Shown here piece by piece: positions 1 through 8,779 of a DNA stretch of 64,000 nt. Origin of the DNA: Paraburkholderia dioscoreae (GTDB lineage Bacteria; Pseudomonadota; Gammaproteobacteria; Burkholderiales; Burkholderiaceae); contig NZ_LR699553.1 in the NCBI RefSeq assembly GCF_902459535.1, positions 682,001 through 746,000 of the forward strand, written 5' to 3'. Below the pieces are notes generated by a model. It did no database searches. It was not told the DNA's origin and was given only the letters and a program-made list of their open reading frames with translations. Both the position numbers and the translations under genes were made by a program. Every line of letters begins with the position of its first letter. The stretch's first letter is position 1.

Positions 1-1463
1 TGATCGACGGCGTGACGGTCGACATGACCTCGCGCTGCGGCTTTTCCGCCGACCTGTCCGGTCCGGTGATGACGCGCGCGCTGTGCCACTTCGACAACGC
101 GTACTGGCTCTCCGACGTAACGATCGACGGTTTCTGCGGCAAGACCAACACACAGTCGAACACCGCGTTCCGCGGCTTTGGCGGCCCACAAGGCGCATTC
201 GCGATCGAATACATCATGGACAACGTGGCGCGTTCGGTGGGTGAAGATTCACTCGACGTGCGCCGCCGCAATCTGTACGGCAAGACCGAGCGCAATCAGA
301 CGCCGTACGGCCAGATCGTCGGAGACAACGTGATCCACGAGTTGATCGACGAACTCGAAGTGACCAGCGAATACCGCGCGCGGCGCGCGGCGATCAACGA
401 GTTCAATGCAAACAACGAAATCCTGAAGAAGGGCATGGCGCTGACGCCGGTCAAGTTCGGCATCGCGTTCAACGTGACCCACTTTAATCAGGCCGGCGCG
501 CTCGTGCACATCTATACCGACGGTTCGGTTCTGGTGAACCACGGCGGCACCGAAATGGGCCAGGGTTTGAACACGAAGGTCGCGCAGGTCGTCGCGCATG
601 AACTGGGCATTGGCTTTAACCGCATTCGCGTCACGGCGACCGACACCAGCAAGATCGCCAATACGTCGGCGACGGCGGCCTCGACAGGCTCCGATCTGAA
701 CGGCAAGGCCGCGCAGGACGCCGCGCGCCAGTTGCGCGAACGTCTGTCGGCGTTTGCCGCCGGGCGCTTCGGCGCGGGGCAGGTGAGCGCGTCGGAAGTG
801 CGCTTCGTGCATGACCGGGTCGTGGTGGGCGATTCAGTCGTGCCGTTCGAGGAAGTGATCGCGAAGGCTTACCTGGCGCGTATCCAGCTCTGGTCGGACG
901 GTTTCTACGCGACGCCCAAGCTCTACTGGGATCAATCGAAGCTGCAAGGCCGGCCGTTCTACTACTACTCGTACGGCGCGGCCGTGTCGGAAGTGGTGAT
1001 CGATACGCTGACCGGCGAAATGCGCGTGTTGCGCGCGGATGCGTTGCACGACGTGGGCGCTTCGCTGAATCCGGCGCTCGACGTCGGCCAGGTGGAGGGC
1101 GCCTTCATTCAGGGCATGGGCTGGCTCACGACCGAAGAACTGTGGTGGAACGCGGGCGGCAAGCTGATGACGCACGCGCCGTCCACCTACAAGATTCCGA
1201 CCGTCAACGATACGCCGCCCGACTTTCGCGTGCGACTCTTCAAGAACCGCAACGCCGAGGACAGCATCCATCGTTCGAAGGCGACCGGCGAGCCGCCGCT
1301 GCTGCTGCCGTTCTCGGTGTTCTTCGCCGTGCGCGACGCGGTGTCGGCAGTCGGCGACCATAAGGTCAATCCGCCGCTGAACGCACCCGCGACCAGCGAG
1401 GAAATCCTCAAGGCAGTCGGCGCGGTGCGTGCCGCCACCGCAGCGCCGCGGCAACAAGCGTAG
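1..1463 (+). CDS. xdhB: Xanthine dehydrogenase molybdopterin-binding subunit, C-terminal part (5' end outside window)
   Basis: Purine catabolism enzyme subunit that oxidises hypoxanthine and xanthine to urate at a molybdenum cofactor. Only the last 486 codons are in the window; the frame is open from base 3 and the true start lies upstream. Visible family motifs are the Gly-rich GFGGPQG (about nt 174-194), the molybdopterin-contacting GGTEMGQG (about nt 543-566) and the near-terminal KATGEPPLLL (about nt 1279-1308), which carries the glutamate expected to be the catalytic base. The end is intact. xdhC follows 33 nt downstream on the same strand, as in the usual xdhABC order. The small FeS/FAD subunit xdhA is presumably just before the window. 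Confidence in the family is high. Confidence 0.95.
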   Translation, partial: IDGVTVDMTSRCGFSADLSGPVMTRALCHFDNAYWLSDVTIDGFCGKTNTQSNTAFRGFGGPQGAFAIEYIMDNVARSVGEDSLDVRRRNLYGKTERNQTPYGQIVGDNVIHELIDELEVTSEYRARRAAINEFNANNEILKKGMALTPVKFGIAFNVTHFNQAGALVHIYTDGSVLVNHGGTEMGQGLNTKVAQVVAHELGIGFNRIRVTATDTSKIANTSATAASTGSDLNGKAAQDAARQLRERLSAFAAGRFGAGQVSASEVRFVHDRVVVGDSVVPFEEVIAKAYLARIQLWSDGFYATPKLYWDQSKLQGRPFYYYSYGAAVSEVVIDTLTGEMRVLRADALHDVGASLNPALDVGQVEGAFIQGMGWLTTEELWWNAGGKLMTHAPSTYKIPTVNDTPPDFRVRLFKNRNAEDSIHRSKATGEPPLLLPFSVFFAVRDAVSAVGDHKVNPPLNAPATSEEILKAVGAVRAATAAPRQQA

Positions 1464-1496
1464 CCGCAGTGTGCCGATGAGCCGAGAAAGCAACGC

Positions 1497-2099
1497 GTGG
1501 ACAACACAGTCACTGGAACTGGAATGATCGCCATGAACGATTTTTCGTCCGTTCAGATTGGGCGGCGCAGCGCCGTGCAGATGCCGCGTCCGGCGCCCAT
1601 GCATATCGTGCTGTTCGGCGCGGGGCACGTCGGGCATGCGCTTATCAAGCTGCTTGGCAGCTTGCCGTGCGTTGTCCAGTGGGTCGACGAGCGCGGCGAA
1701 CTGTTCCCCGACGAAACGCCCGCCAACGTGCAGATCGAGGTAACCGATACTCCGGATGTGATCGTCGACACGGCGCCGCCGGGCGCGTATTTTCTCGTGA
1801 TGACGCACAATCACGCGCTCGATTTCTCGCTCGCCGCACGCATCATGCGGCGGCGCGATTTCACCTACTTCGGCATGATCGGTTCGAAGACGAAGCGCGT
1901 GAAATTCGAGCGGCGTTTGCTCGATCGCGGTGTGGATCCGGACCGGCTCGTGGAGATGACGTGTCCGATCGGTGTGGCCGGTATCGTCGATAAGGCGCCT
2001 GCGGCGATTGCCGTGGCGGTCTGCGCGGAGTTACTGCAGATTCGTACGCGGCAGGTGGTGGCGCAGGCCGCCACGCAGAAGCTTTGCGCAAGCGTTTGA
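1497..2099 (+). CDS. xdhC: XdhC-type xanthine dehydrogenase maturation factor, Rossmann domain only
   Basis: XdhC proteins bind molybdenum cofactor and insert its sulfurated form into xanthine dehydrogenase. This 200-residue protein contains only the C-terminal Rossmann-like half: HIVLFGAGHVGHAL near residues 38-51, MTHNHALD in the middle, and FGMIGSKTK followed by CPIGVAGI near the end. The usual N-terminal XdhC_CoxI domain (about 110-150 residues, with its conserved cysteines) is absent, and only 33 nt separate this ORF from xdhB, so there is no room for it. The GTG at 1497 follows an AGAAAG sequence; ATGs at 1524 and 1533 are alternatives. It is a genuine XdhC relative by sequence, but whether it works alone is uncertain. 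Confidence 0.85.
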   Translation: MDNTVTGTGMIAMNDFSSVQIGRRSAVQMPRPAPMHIVLFGAGHVGHALIKLLGSLPCVVQWVDERGELFPDETPANVQIEVTDTPDVIVDTAPPGAYFLVMTHNHALDFSLAARIMRRRDFTYFGMIGSKTKRVKFERRLLDRGVDPDRLVEMTCPIGVAGIVDKAPAAIAVAVCAELLQIRTRQVVAQAATQKLCASV

Positions 2100-2180
2100 A
2101 GAACAACGGTAGAAATTAGCCGGCCAGCACGAGGCGCTCAACGGGCGCTCCTTGAACTGCAAACCTGAACGTCGACCCGC

Positions 2181-3161
2181 TCAGCCCGCTGTGGCTGACG
2201 TTTCCTTTTGCGGCGCCCGCTTCGTGCGCCGCACCTTCTGCGCGACCAGTCCGTCCGACACCTGGGACATCAGCGCACGCAGCCAGCCGACATCGCTCGG
2301 CCGGTCCGGCTGTGGATGCCACAGCTGATAGCACTTGATGCGCGGAAATGGAATCGGCACCTCGACCACCGCGAGCGGCAGCATGTCCGCGTAGTGCATG
2401 GCGAAACGGCGTGTCGTCGTGAAGATCAGATCGGATTGCAGCAGCGTCTGCGGCACCAGCCCGAAGTAGGGCAGCGTGGCGACGATGCGGCGTTCGGCGC
2501 GTGCCCGCACAAAGCCCATGTCGATGGCGCCGCTGCTCGCGCCGCTGTACGGCGTTGGCGCGAGATGCGGCGCGGCGAGATACGCTTCGCGCGTGAGCGG
2601 CACGCGCGTCAACGGATGATCGGCGCGCATCATGCACACGACAGTATCGGAGAACAGGTCGCTGCGTTCGAAGCGCGGCTCGGGCTTCGGCCAATTGCCG
2701 ATGACCAGATCGAGTTCGCCGGCATCGAGCGCGGCGGAATGATCGAGCATCGGACTCAGCGAATCGATTTCGAGCCGTGCGTGCGGCGCCGCCTCGCGAA
2801 ACTGCGCGATCACGGTAGGCATGAAGAAGTCGTTCAGATAATCCGGCGCGGCCACGCGAAAGGTGCGGCGCGAGCGGCCCGGATCGAAGTCGCCATGCGG
2901 CGTCGCGACGAAATCGACTTCACGCAGCACGCGTTGCGCAGAGGCGAGCAGCGATTCGCCGTATTCAGTGGGCACCATGCCCGACTTGCCGCGCACGAGA
3001 ATCGGGTCGTTCAGCGTCTCGCGCAGTTTGCGCAGCGCGGTGCTGATGGCCGGCTGGGTCTGATTCAGACGCAGCGCGGTCTGCGTGACACTACGCTCGA
3101 CCAGCAGCGTGCGCAGCACGCGCACGAGCCAGATATCGAGGGAGGCGGCGGTGTCGTCCAT
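2181..3161 (-). CDS. LysR-family transcriptional regulator
   Basis: A 326-residue LysR regulator. The N-terminal winged HTH is plain (VTQTALRLNQTQPAISTALR, about residues 25-44), followed by a linker helix and a NodD/PcaQ-like substrate-binding domain of normal length. The frame stays open further upstream, but the ATG at 3161 gives the standard LysR N-terminus (about 12 residues before the first HTH helix), so I start there. It is convergent with xdhC and ends 81 nt from it. A role in purine or nearby aromatic catabolism is possible, but nothing in the sequence identifies the inducer. Confidence 0.85.
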   Translation of the reverse strand: MDDTAASLDIWLVRVLRTLLVERSVTQTALRLNQTQPAISTALRKLRETLNDPILVRGKSGMVPTEYGESLLASAQRVLREVDFVATPHGDFDPGRSRRTFRVAAPDYLNDFFMPTVIAQFREAAPHARLEIDSLSPMLDHSAALDAGELDLVIGNWPKPEPRFERSDLFSDTVVCMMRADHPLTRVPLTREAYLAAPHLAPTPYSGASSGAIDMGFVRARAERRIVATLPYFGLVPQTLLQSDLIFTTTRRFAMHYADMLPLAVVEVPIPFPRIKCYQLWHPQPDRPSDVGWLRALMSQVSDGLVAQKVRRTKRAPQKETSATAG

Positions 3162-3404
3162 GATTTGAGCGAGGCGGGGCAAGCGGATCGGATCCGGGAA
3201 GCGTCGTGCAGAGCCGCCCGCGAGACGGTTCGCGAGAACGGAGCGCCAACGCGCACGGCGCAAAGGTCATAACCTTAGGCCCGATTGCGGTGTAGCGGCA
3301 TAGCGGGCACGGTATGGCCGGCATCAGCAGGGCTGTTTCGCCGCGACAAACCCGCCAGGGCTCCGTGGGATCCGTCTCGCGCCCGCTTCAGGCTTACGTA
3401 TCGC

Positions 3405-4055
3405 CTACGGCTGATTGTCCACGAGCCCGGAGGGTAGCGTGCTGATCCGTTTGACTTCTTTCGATTCGAGCCAGTTCGGCGTGCGTGCGCAGTACAGCAC
3501 CATAGGCAGCGCGTCTTCGCCCCAGAACAACTGATCGTTCAGACGGAAGGTCGGCACGCCGTAGACACCCAGGCCGATCGCGTCCGCCGTGTTGCGCTGC
3601 AGTTGTGCCTTTACTTCCGGGTTCCTGATGAGTTCCGGTCCGTCGGGCAGGCCCACGCGCTCGCACAATTCGGCAAAGGCCTCGTCCGTCGACGGATCGC
3701 GGCCTTCGCGCCAGATGAAGCGGAAAATCTCGCGCACGAAATTGACGTCGCCGTTCGCCGCGGTGGCGAGCAACAGCGGTTTCATGGAATCGAAGGGATG
3801 AGCCGGCGGCATCTTGTATGGAATGCCGAGCTGTTCCGCGCGAAACAGCGCGTGCCGGTACATGAAGGTGCGCTTCGAGGGCACGCCATAAGCCGGCCGC
3901 TGTCCCCAGTGACGATAGAGGTCGTTCAGCACGACCGGCGTGAACACGAAATCGAAGCCCGGCCACTTGTCGTGTTGCTCGAGCAACAGGTACGTGAACG
4001 GCGAGACAAAGTCGTAAAACCACAGCGGTTGTCTGGCGTCGATGCCAACGGTCAT
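3405..4055 (-). CDS. 2-hydroxychromene-2-carboxylate isomerase / DsbA-like kappa-class thiol transferase
   Basis: A cytoplasmic 216-residue DsbA-fold enzyme of the HCCA isomerase (NahD) family. These use glutathione to isomerise 2-hydroxychromene-2-carboxylate in naphthalene-type pathways; many homologues have other glutathione-dependent roles. Diagnostic features are the N-terminal YDFVSPFTYL, where the SP pair replaces the CxxC of thioredoxins, and the C-terminal cis-proline loop GVPTF followed by LFWGEDALP. No other naphthalene-pathway genes lie nearby, so the substrate is unknown. It sits on the same strand as, and 92 nt downstream of, the TAXI receptor gene; co-transcription is possible. 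Confidence 0.85.
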   Translation of the reverse strand: MTVGIDARQPLWFYDFVSPFTYLLLEQHDKWPGFDFVFTPVVLNDLYRHWGQRPAYGVPSKRTFMYRHALFRAEQLGIPYKMPPAHPFDSMKPLLLATAANGDVNFVREIFRFIWREGRDPSTDEAFAELCERVGLPDGPELIRNPEVKAQLQRNTADAIGLGVYGVPTFRLNDQLFWGEDALPMVLYCARTPNWLESKEVKRISTLPSGLVDNQP

Positions 4056-4147
4056 AAATGTCTCCCGGATTGCTGGTCCGAACGGCGCGTCTGCTGGACC
4101 GTCGAAATTGTAATGATCTTACGCGGTGCCGCCCCGGCTTGCACCCG

Positions 4148-5644
4148 TCAATATGGTTTCGCGGTGCCGTCGTTGGGCGTTTCGTTGGGCGTTTCGCCGA
4201 TTTCAGCCGCTTCGTTCGCGGCGGACGGCGCGGGCGAGGCGCCGGCTTCGCCGGGTCCGTTGTCCGCGCCTTGCGTTTCATTGCCGGCACCGTCGCGCTG
4301 AGTCTCGCGCGGCTGCGTGAGCCGCTGGCGCACGAAGCCGATATGCTCGCGCAGCACGTAAAACTGATCGGCGTAGGCGAGCGGCATCTTCAGACCGTTG
4401 ACGGATTCTTCGATCGCGTCGAGCCGTTCGAGCAGCGACGCGCGTTCGGTGGGCGAATGGTCGCTGAGCGCGCTGCGTTCGATCGCGATCAGCGCGCCGT
4501 ACCAGCGATAGATGCGCGATTTCACCCGCCATGCATATAGCGACGGCACGAGACGCAACGCCGGCACCAGCAGCACGATCAGCGGCACCACGACCACCAG
4601 CAGCCGGTCGGCGAGACTCGCGAGCCAAAACGGCAAGATCCGGTAGAGGAAGCTCTTGCCCGACTTGTAGTAGCGCGCGGCGTCGTCGCTGATCGGGAAA
4701 TCGTGTGCGAGCGGCGCGGGGAATTCGCCGGCCCGCTGCAGGATATTCGCCTTGCCGTGCACCTCGCGCGCGGCTTCGATCAACAGATCGGACAGCGCGG
4801 GATGCAGCGAGTCGCGCGCCACCAGCTCGGCGGTCGGCGCCACCATATGAATCGGCGCGGACGGCAGATTCTTGCCGAGGTCGAACGCGCCCATCGGCAT
4901 CGTGAGCTGGGTCAGATAGGGAAAGCGGCGCGTGTAGGCGTCGGCCTGCGAGAAATCGTAGAACTGCACGTTCGGCGTGCGGTAGAGCTTGCCCATTACC
5001 GCCGGTTGCGCAGAATCGCCGGCGAGGAACGCCGCGTCGACCTTGCCGGAGACGAGTGCGTCGGCGGCGTCGTCGCCCGAGAGCGGCAGCAGTCTGGTCG
5101 CGCCGCCCGGCACGATGCCGTTGGCCTTGAGCAGCGCAAGCGCCAGTTCGCGCGTGCCGCTGCCTTCGGCGCCGACCGCGAGCCGCTCGCCCTTGAATTC
5201 GGAGAGCCGCGTGACGGTCGGCCCGTGATAGAAGATCGCCAGCGGCACGTAGGCCACGCTGCCGAGCGACATCAGACCTTCGGCCGCCGGGCCGGGCGCG
5301 ACGCCGTCCTGCACGAAGCCGACATCCACGTTCGACGTCGGATCGGACAGACGCTTGAGATTCTGCAGCGAGCCTTCCGAAGACAGCACGTTCAGCGTGA
5401 TGCGGTTGCGCGCCAGAATCTCCTTGTACTTTTGCGCCGCGTTCCAGAAGGTGCTGCCTTCCGGGCCGGCGCTGATCGTCAGCGTGTTGGGCGGGGCCGG
5501 CTGGATCAGACGCACGGCGACCCAGATCGCGACGGCGGCGATCAGCAGGATCGGCCCGAACGAGACGGCGAGATCGCGCCAGGAGATCGCGACGAAACGG
5601 GCGACGAGACGGGGAGGGCTTTTGCGGCCGGTGGCTGGCTTCAT
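4148..5644 (-). CDS. TAXI-family TRAP transporter solute-binding protein with C-terminal membrane segment
   Basis: A 498-residue protein. After a short basic N-terminus there is one transmembrane helix (about residues 26-45, FGPILLIAAVAIWVAVRLI). The TAXI periplasmic binding domain follows (begins LTISAGPEGSTFWNAAQKY, later VGFVQDGVA and an SGKVDAAFLAGD stretch). A second hydrophobic segment (LLVVVVPLIVLLVPALRL) and a charged, probably cytoplasmic helical tail end the protein. The ATG at 5644 is chosen because it gives the basic-then-hydrophobic N-terminus; the frame is open further upstream. No TRAP permease (DctQ/DctM) gene is in the neighbourhood, so it is an orphan receptor. The membrane-anchored architecture suggests sensing, or pairing with a distant permease. 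Confidence 0.82.
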   Translation of the reverse strand: MKPATGRKSPPRLVARFVAISWRDLAVSFGPILLIAAVAIWVAVRLIQPAPPNTLTISAGPEGSTFWNAAQKYKEILARNRITLNVLSSEGSLQNLKRLSDPTSNVDVGFVQDGVAPGPAAEGLMSLGSVAYVPLAIFYHGPTVTRLSEFKGERLAVGAEGSGTRELALALLKANGIVPGGATRLLPLSGDDAADALVSGKVDAAFLAGDSAQPAVMGKLYRTPNVQFYDFSQADAYTRRFPYLTQLTMPMGAFDLGKNLPSAPIHMVAPTAELVARDSLHPALSDLLIEAAREVHGKANILQRAGEFPAPLAHDFPISDDAARYYKSGKSFLYRILPFWLASLADRLLVVVVPLIVLLVPALRLVPSLYAWRVKSRIYRWYGALIAIERSALSDHSPTERASLLERLDAIEESVNGLKMPLAYADQFYVLREHIGFVRQRLTQPRETQRDGAGNETQGADNGPGEAGASPAPSAANEAAEIGETPNETPNDGTAKPY

Positions 5645-6229
5645 CGGATGACGGTGACGGCTACGGTCGAAAGTGAACAGGGACGGCGCTCTGCGGCGCG
5701 CGAACCAGGTGCCGCAGAGCGCCGCGCCGGCTGCCGCGAATGGCGCACGAGCCACGCGGCAGCCGGCGTCGCGCCGATGGTACCTGAGATTGCCCGCACG
5801 GCGGCACACGCGGCGGCGGCGCGCACCGACAAACCCGTAACAAATCGTGAACGCCGTGTGACAGCGGTGCGCCCGAACGCGATTCGTGCGTCCCGTTTGA
5901 CTAAACCCTTTGCGCTTCTGGCCCGGCTAGATTAAATTGTGCATCGCTGCCGCGAACCGACGTTTCGCGCAGCGCGACCCGGCAAGACACACAAGAACTG
6001 GGCGCGCTCGCGGACTTCGCGGCTTGCTGGCCTGTCGTACCGCACTGCATGCCCGTCATCGCATGCGGCAACGGCAGCCGGCCTCTCCGCCTCTCGCACA
6101 CCGTGTCGCAGCCATAGTCGGCCGTCGCTTGGCCGCGCGCCTTGTCGCGCGTGCCCGGCATGGCTGCCGGAAGTCGTACGAAGCCGCTTGTGTATGCGGT
6201 CCAATGTGAAGCTAAGGAGAAGAAAAGCT
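5645..6229. other. Divergent intergenic region, TAXI receptor / BON protein
   Basis: 585 bases without a convincing gene. Several frames are open because of GC bias, but none has a good ribosome site plus a recognisable protein. It must hold the promoters of both flanking divergent genes. Base composition becomes locally AT-richer near 5900-5940. I could not place a -35/-10 pair with confidence. The BON gene's Shine-Dalgarno (AAGGAG, 6214-6219) is at its right end. Confidence 0.5.
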
Positions 6230-6583
6230 ATGAAATCGGTCGGTTTTCTGAAAACGCTGGGCTCGGTTGTGGCAATGGTGGTGGCGTGCAATGTGTACGC
6301 TCAGGCAAGCGACGCAACGGCAACCGGCACGACCGCCGCGCCGGCTGCCAGCGCCAAGACGGTTAAGAAGGCGAACAGCCAGCTGGGTCGCAAGGTGCGT
6401 AGCGCGCTGGCCAAGGCGCAGGGTATCGACGTGTCGAACATCGCCGTGCGCGCTCGTGGCGGCGCGGTGACGCTCACGGGCTCGGTGCCTGACCAAGGCC
6501 AGATCGACGCTGCCGGCGAAGCCGCCAAGGGCGTCGCCGGCGTGACGTCGGTGTCGAACAAGCTGACCGTTGTGCAGCAGTAA
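6230..6583 (+). CDS. Periplasmic BON-domain protein (OsmY-like)
   Basis: A 117-residue exported protein. It has a basic N-terminus, a hydrophobic core (LGSVVAMVVACNVYA) and a probable signal peptidase I site after residue 24 or so, then an Ala/Thr-rich linker. A single BON domain fills the last 65 residues, with the typical pattern IAVRARGGAVTLTGSVPDQ followed by an alternating GVAGVTSVSNKLTV strand. BON domains bind phospholipid interfaces; OsmY-type proteins are osmotic or envelope stress factors. The start is fixed by AAGGAG at 6214-6219. A strong terminator lies about 70 nt after the stop, so the gene is probably monocistronic. Confidence 0.85.
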   Translation: MKSVGFLKTLGSVVAMVVACNVYAQASDATATGTTAAPAASAKTVKKANSQLGRKVRSALAKAQGIDVSNIAVRARGGAVTLTGSVPDQGQIDAAGEAAKGVAGVTSVSNKLTVVQQ

Positions 6584-6652
6584 GCAGGTTGTGGCGTCTG
6601 GCGCGGGCGGCATCATGCCGCCATGCGCCATCGTGATGCAGGTATGCACCAA

Positions 6653-6687
6653 GGTTCCGGCAAAAAAACCGGAGCCTTTTTTATTTT
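6653..6687 (+). terminator. Rho-independent terminator of the BON gene
   Basis: The arms GGTTCCGG (6653-6660) and CCGGAGCC (6669-6676) pair, with one G-T pair, around a CAAAAAAA loop. The run TTTTTTATTTT follows. A separate perfect GGCGGCA/TGCCGCC hairpin lies upstream near 6606-6622. Confidence 0.8.
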
Positions 6688-6833
6688 AATTTGCCGATTT
6701 TTGAAGCGGCGATGATAGATCCCGGCAGTCGCAAGCAGCACGGTGGCGCCGCCACGGCGCGACTGTGCGCTGTGACACATTACTGACGCGTTGCGAAGCG
6801 TACTGTCATGCGTAGGGAACCGGAGTCAACGCC

Positions 6834-7082
6834 ATGGAAACCTCGCTTTTGCGCTATACCGATCTACCCATCAGCGATCGGGCGGCTTTCGAACTGGTGT
6901 GCGCGCGGCACGGTTTTGCCCCGGCGCATTTCGACATCAGTGCTTGCGCGGATCCGGACGATGCCGCGCACGAGCGCCTCATCACCGTGCGGCGCGGCGG
7001 TTGGGCGCAGTCTTATCACGACCGTCACGGTCAATGGGTCCGGCAGTTCGAGGCCGACCTGACCTGCCGGTTCTTCAAATAG
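6834..7082 (+). CDS. Small conserved-looking cytoplasmic protein
   Basis: An 82-residue protein with no signal or membrane segment. It is compositionally normal (mixed charged and aromatic residues, ending DLTCRFFK) rather than a GC shadow. A CGGAG Shine-Dalgarno lies about 8 nt before the ATG. I do not recognise a named domain. It lies alone between the BON gene terminator and the convergent TSUP gene, 45 nt from the latter's end. Confidence 0.6.
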   Translation: METSLLRYTDLPISDRAAFELVCARHGFAPAHFDISACADPDDAAHERLITVRRGGWAQSYHDRHGQWVRQFEADLTCRFFK

Positions 7083-7127
7083 CCGCCGGCCGGTTGCGCC
7101 GGCGCGCCGACACCCCTTCGCGGCGGT

Positions 7128-7916
7128 TCAGGCCAACACGAGGCGCACGCCGACCAGCGTGAGCGTGGCGGCGAGCAGGTTGCGCAACAGCGCGTCCGGC
7201 GCGCGCGAGGACAGATAGCTGCCGATCGCGATGCCCGGCAGCGACCCCGCCAGCAGCGACAGCAGCATCGACCAGTCGATCGAACCCAGCAGCCAATGAC
7301 CGGCGCCCGCCAGCAGCGTGAGCGGTACTGCATGCGCGATGTCCGAACCCACGATGCGCGTGGTCGGCAAAAGCGGATAGAGCAACAACAACACCGTCAC
7401 GCCGATGGCGCCCGCACCGACCGACGTCAGCGACACCAGCACCCCGAGCACCGCACCGGTCAGCATGGTCAGCGCGAGCGTGCGTCCCTGGCGCGGCGTG
7501 CGTTGTTTGCGGGCGCCGAGCGCCGCGAGTTGCGGACGAAACACCAGCGCCACCGCCGTCACCAGCAGCGCCGCGCCGAGCACGATCTGGATCAGGCGGC
7601 CGGCGCCCGGCGTGTCCATGCCGTAACGATGCAGCAGGATCAGCGTGATCGTGGCGGCCGGCACGCTGCCGGCGGCGAGGCGCAGGGTGATCTGCCAGTC
7701 GACGGAGCCTTTCAGGCCGTGCACGAGCGTGCCGGTCGCCTTGGTGGCCGCCGCGTACAGCAGGTCGGTGCCGACGGCGGTGGCCGGATGCACGTTGAAT
7801 AGCAGGACCAGGATCGGCGTCATCAGCGAGCCGCCGCCGACGCCCGTCAGTCCGACCAGAAAGCCGACGAACAGGCCGGAGACGGAGTACAGCAGATCGA
7901 TGTGGGGAAGAGCCAT
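7128..7916 (-). CDS. TSUP-family (TauE/SafE) anion permease
   Basis: A 262-residue polytopic membrane protein with about eight hydrophobic segments. The duplicated TSUP signature is visible: LTGVGGGSLMTPIL followed by AVGTDLLYAA near residues 23-53, and LTSVGAGAIGVTVLL followed by VGSDIAHAVP around residue 165-195. TSUP members export or import sulfite, sulfoacetate or other small organosulfur anions. No sulfur metabolism gene is adjacent, so the substrate is open. Confidence 0.88.
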   Translation of the reverse strand: MALPHIDLLYSVSGLFVGFLVGLTGVGGGSLMTPILVLLFNVHPATAVGTDLLYAAATKATGTLVHGLKGSVDWQITLRLAAGSVPAATITLILLHRYGMDTPGAGRLIQIVLGAALLVTAVALVFRPQLAALGARKQRTPRQGRTLALTMLTGAVLGVLVSLTSVGAGAIGVTVLLLLYPLLPTTRIVGSDIAHAVPLTLLAGAGHWLLGSIDWSMLLSLLAGSLPGIAIGSYLSSRAPDALLRNLLAATLTLVGVRLVLA

Positions 7917-8119
7917 TGAGCGGACCGCTGACGGTCGGGTGGGTTGGACGGATCAGGCGGCAAAGGCCTGTGCGCCTGCCTTCGACAGTCGATGGAGGGC
8001 GGCGGCCAGGCCGCCGCGGCGCGGCGAAAGCCGCTATTGTCGCAAAACTGCCGCGTTCGCGTACGAAGCGACGTGCTGCGCCGCCCGCGAGCGTGATGGC
8101 GCCCGCCCCGCCTCCCCGC

Positions 8120-8779
8120 TCAAAGCGCCCGGCGAATCTCCACGACGCCGAACGCCGCCAGCGTGACCCCCACGATCCGGTCTATGGCGACGCGCAGTTT
8201 GCTGCCGATCGCATGGCGCGCGAGCGACACCACGGTGACGAGGAAGCACCACCACGCGATCGAGCCGCAAAATACGCCGCCTACGGTGGTCAGCGCAATG
8301 CTCGATGAAAACGCGCCGCGCGGGGCGAGTGTGGTGAACAGCGCGGCGAACATGATGACCGTTTGCGGATTGGTCAGCGTGAGCAGCAACGAACTCGCAT
8401 AGGCGCGCAGGGCGCCGGCGCGGCCCACCTGCGCGAGCTTGCCGTTGCCGTTTGTTGCGTCGCCTGTCGGGCCATTTGCCGCGTCGGCGGGAGCTTTCTG
8501 GAGCAGCGTGCGCACGCCCAGGTACAACAGGAACAACCCGGCGAGCAGATGCAGCGGGCGGTCATACGCGAGCATGAACTGCGAGATGCCGACGAGGCCA
8601 AGCGCCGCGATCAAACCATATGCCGCGTCGCCGGTCGCGATGCCGAAGCCGATCGCGAGTCCGGCGCGCGGGCCGCCGGTCAGTGTGCGGCGGGTGCACA
8701 GCATGCCCATCGGGCCGACCGGCGCGGCAATGGCGAGCCCGACGCCCGCAGCGGTAAAGAAGAGACTGGTGGTGGACAT
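8120..8779 (-). CDS. LysE/RhtB-family amino-acid exporter
   Basis: A 219-residue inner-membrane protein with about six hydrophobic helices. It has the family hallmark near the N-terminus (GLAIAAPVGPMGMLCTRRTL, residues 14-33) and the central SLLLTLTNPQTVIMF. These exporters extrude amino acids or homoserine-type compounds. The loop with Asn/Gly/Thr-rich sequence (about residues 95-115) is longer than usual. It is separated from the TSUP gene by about 200 nt, so it is probably an independent unit. Confidence 0.88.
   Translation of the reverse strand: MSTTSLFFTAAGVGLAIAAPVGPMGMLCTRRTLTGGPRAGLAIGFGIATGDAAYGLIAALGLVGISQFMLAYDRPLHLLAGLFLLYLGVRTLLQKAPADAANGPTGDATNGNGKLAQVGRAGALRAYASSLLLTLTNPQTVIMFAALFTTLAPRGAFSSSIALTTVGGVFCGSIAWWCFLVTVVSLARHAIGSKLRVAIDRIVGVTLAAFGVVEIRRAL

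Noticed and set aside
4703..5935. 410-codon plus-strand frame under the TAXI gene
   Set aside because: Antisense shadow; composition is Arg/Gly/Ala-rich and unrecognisable.
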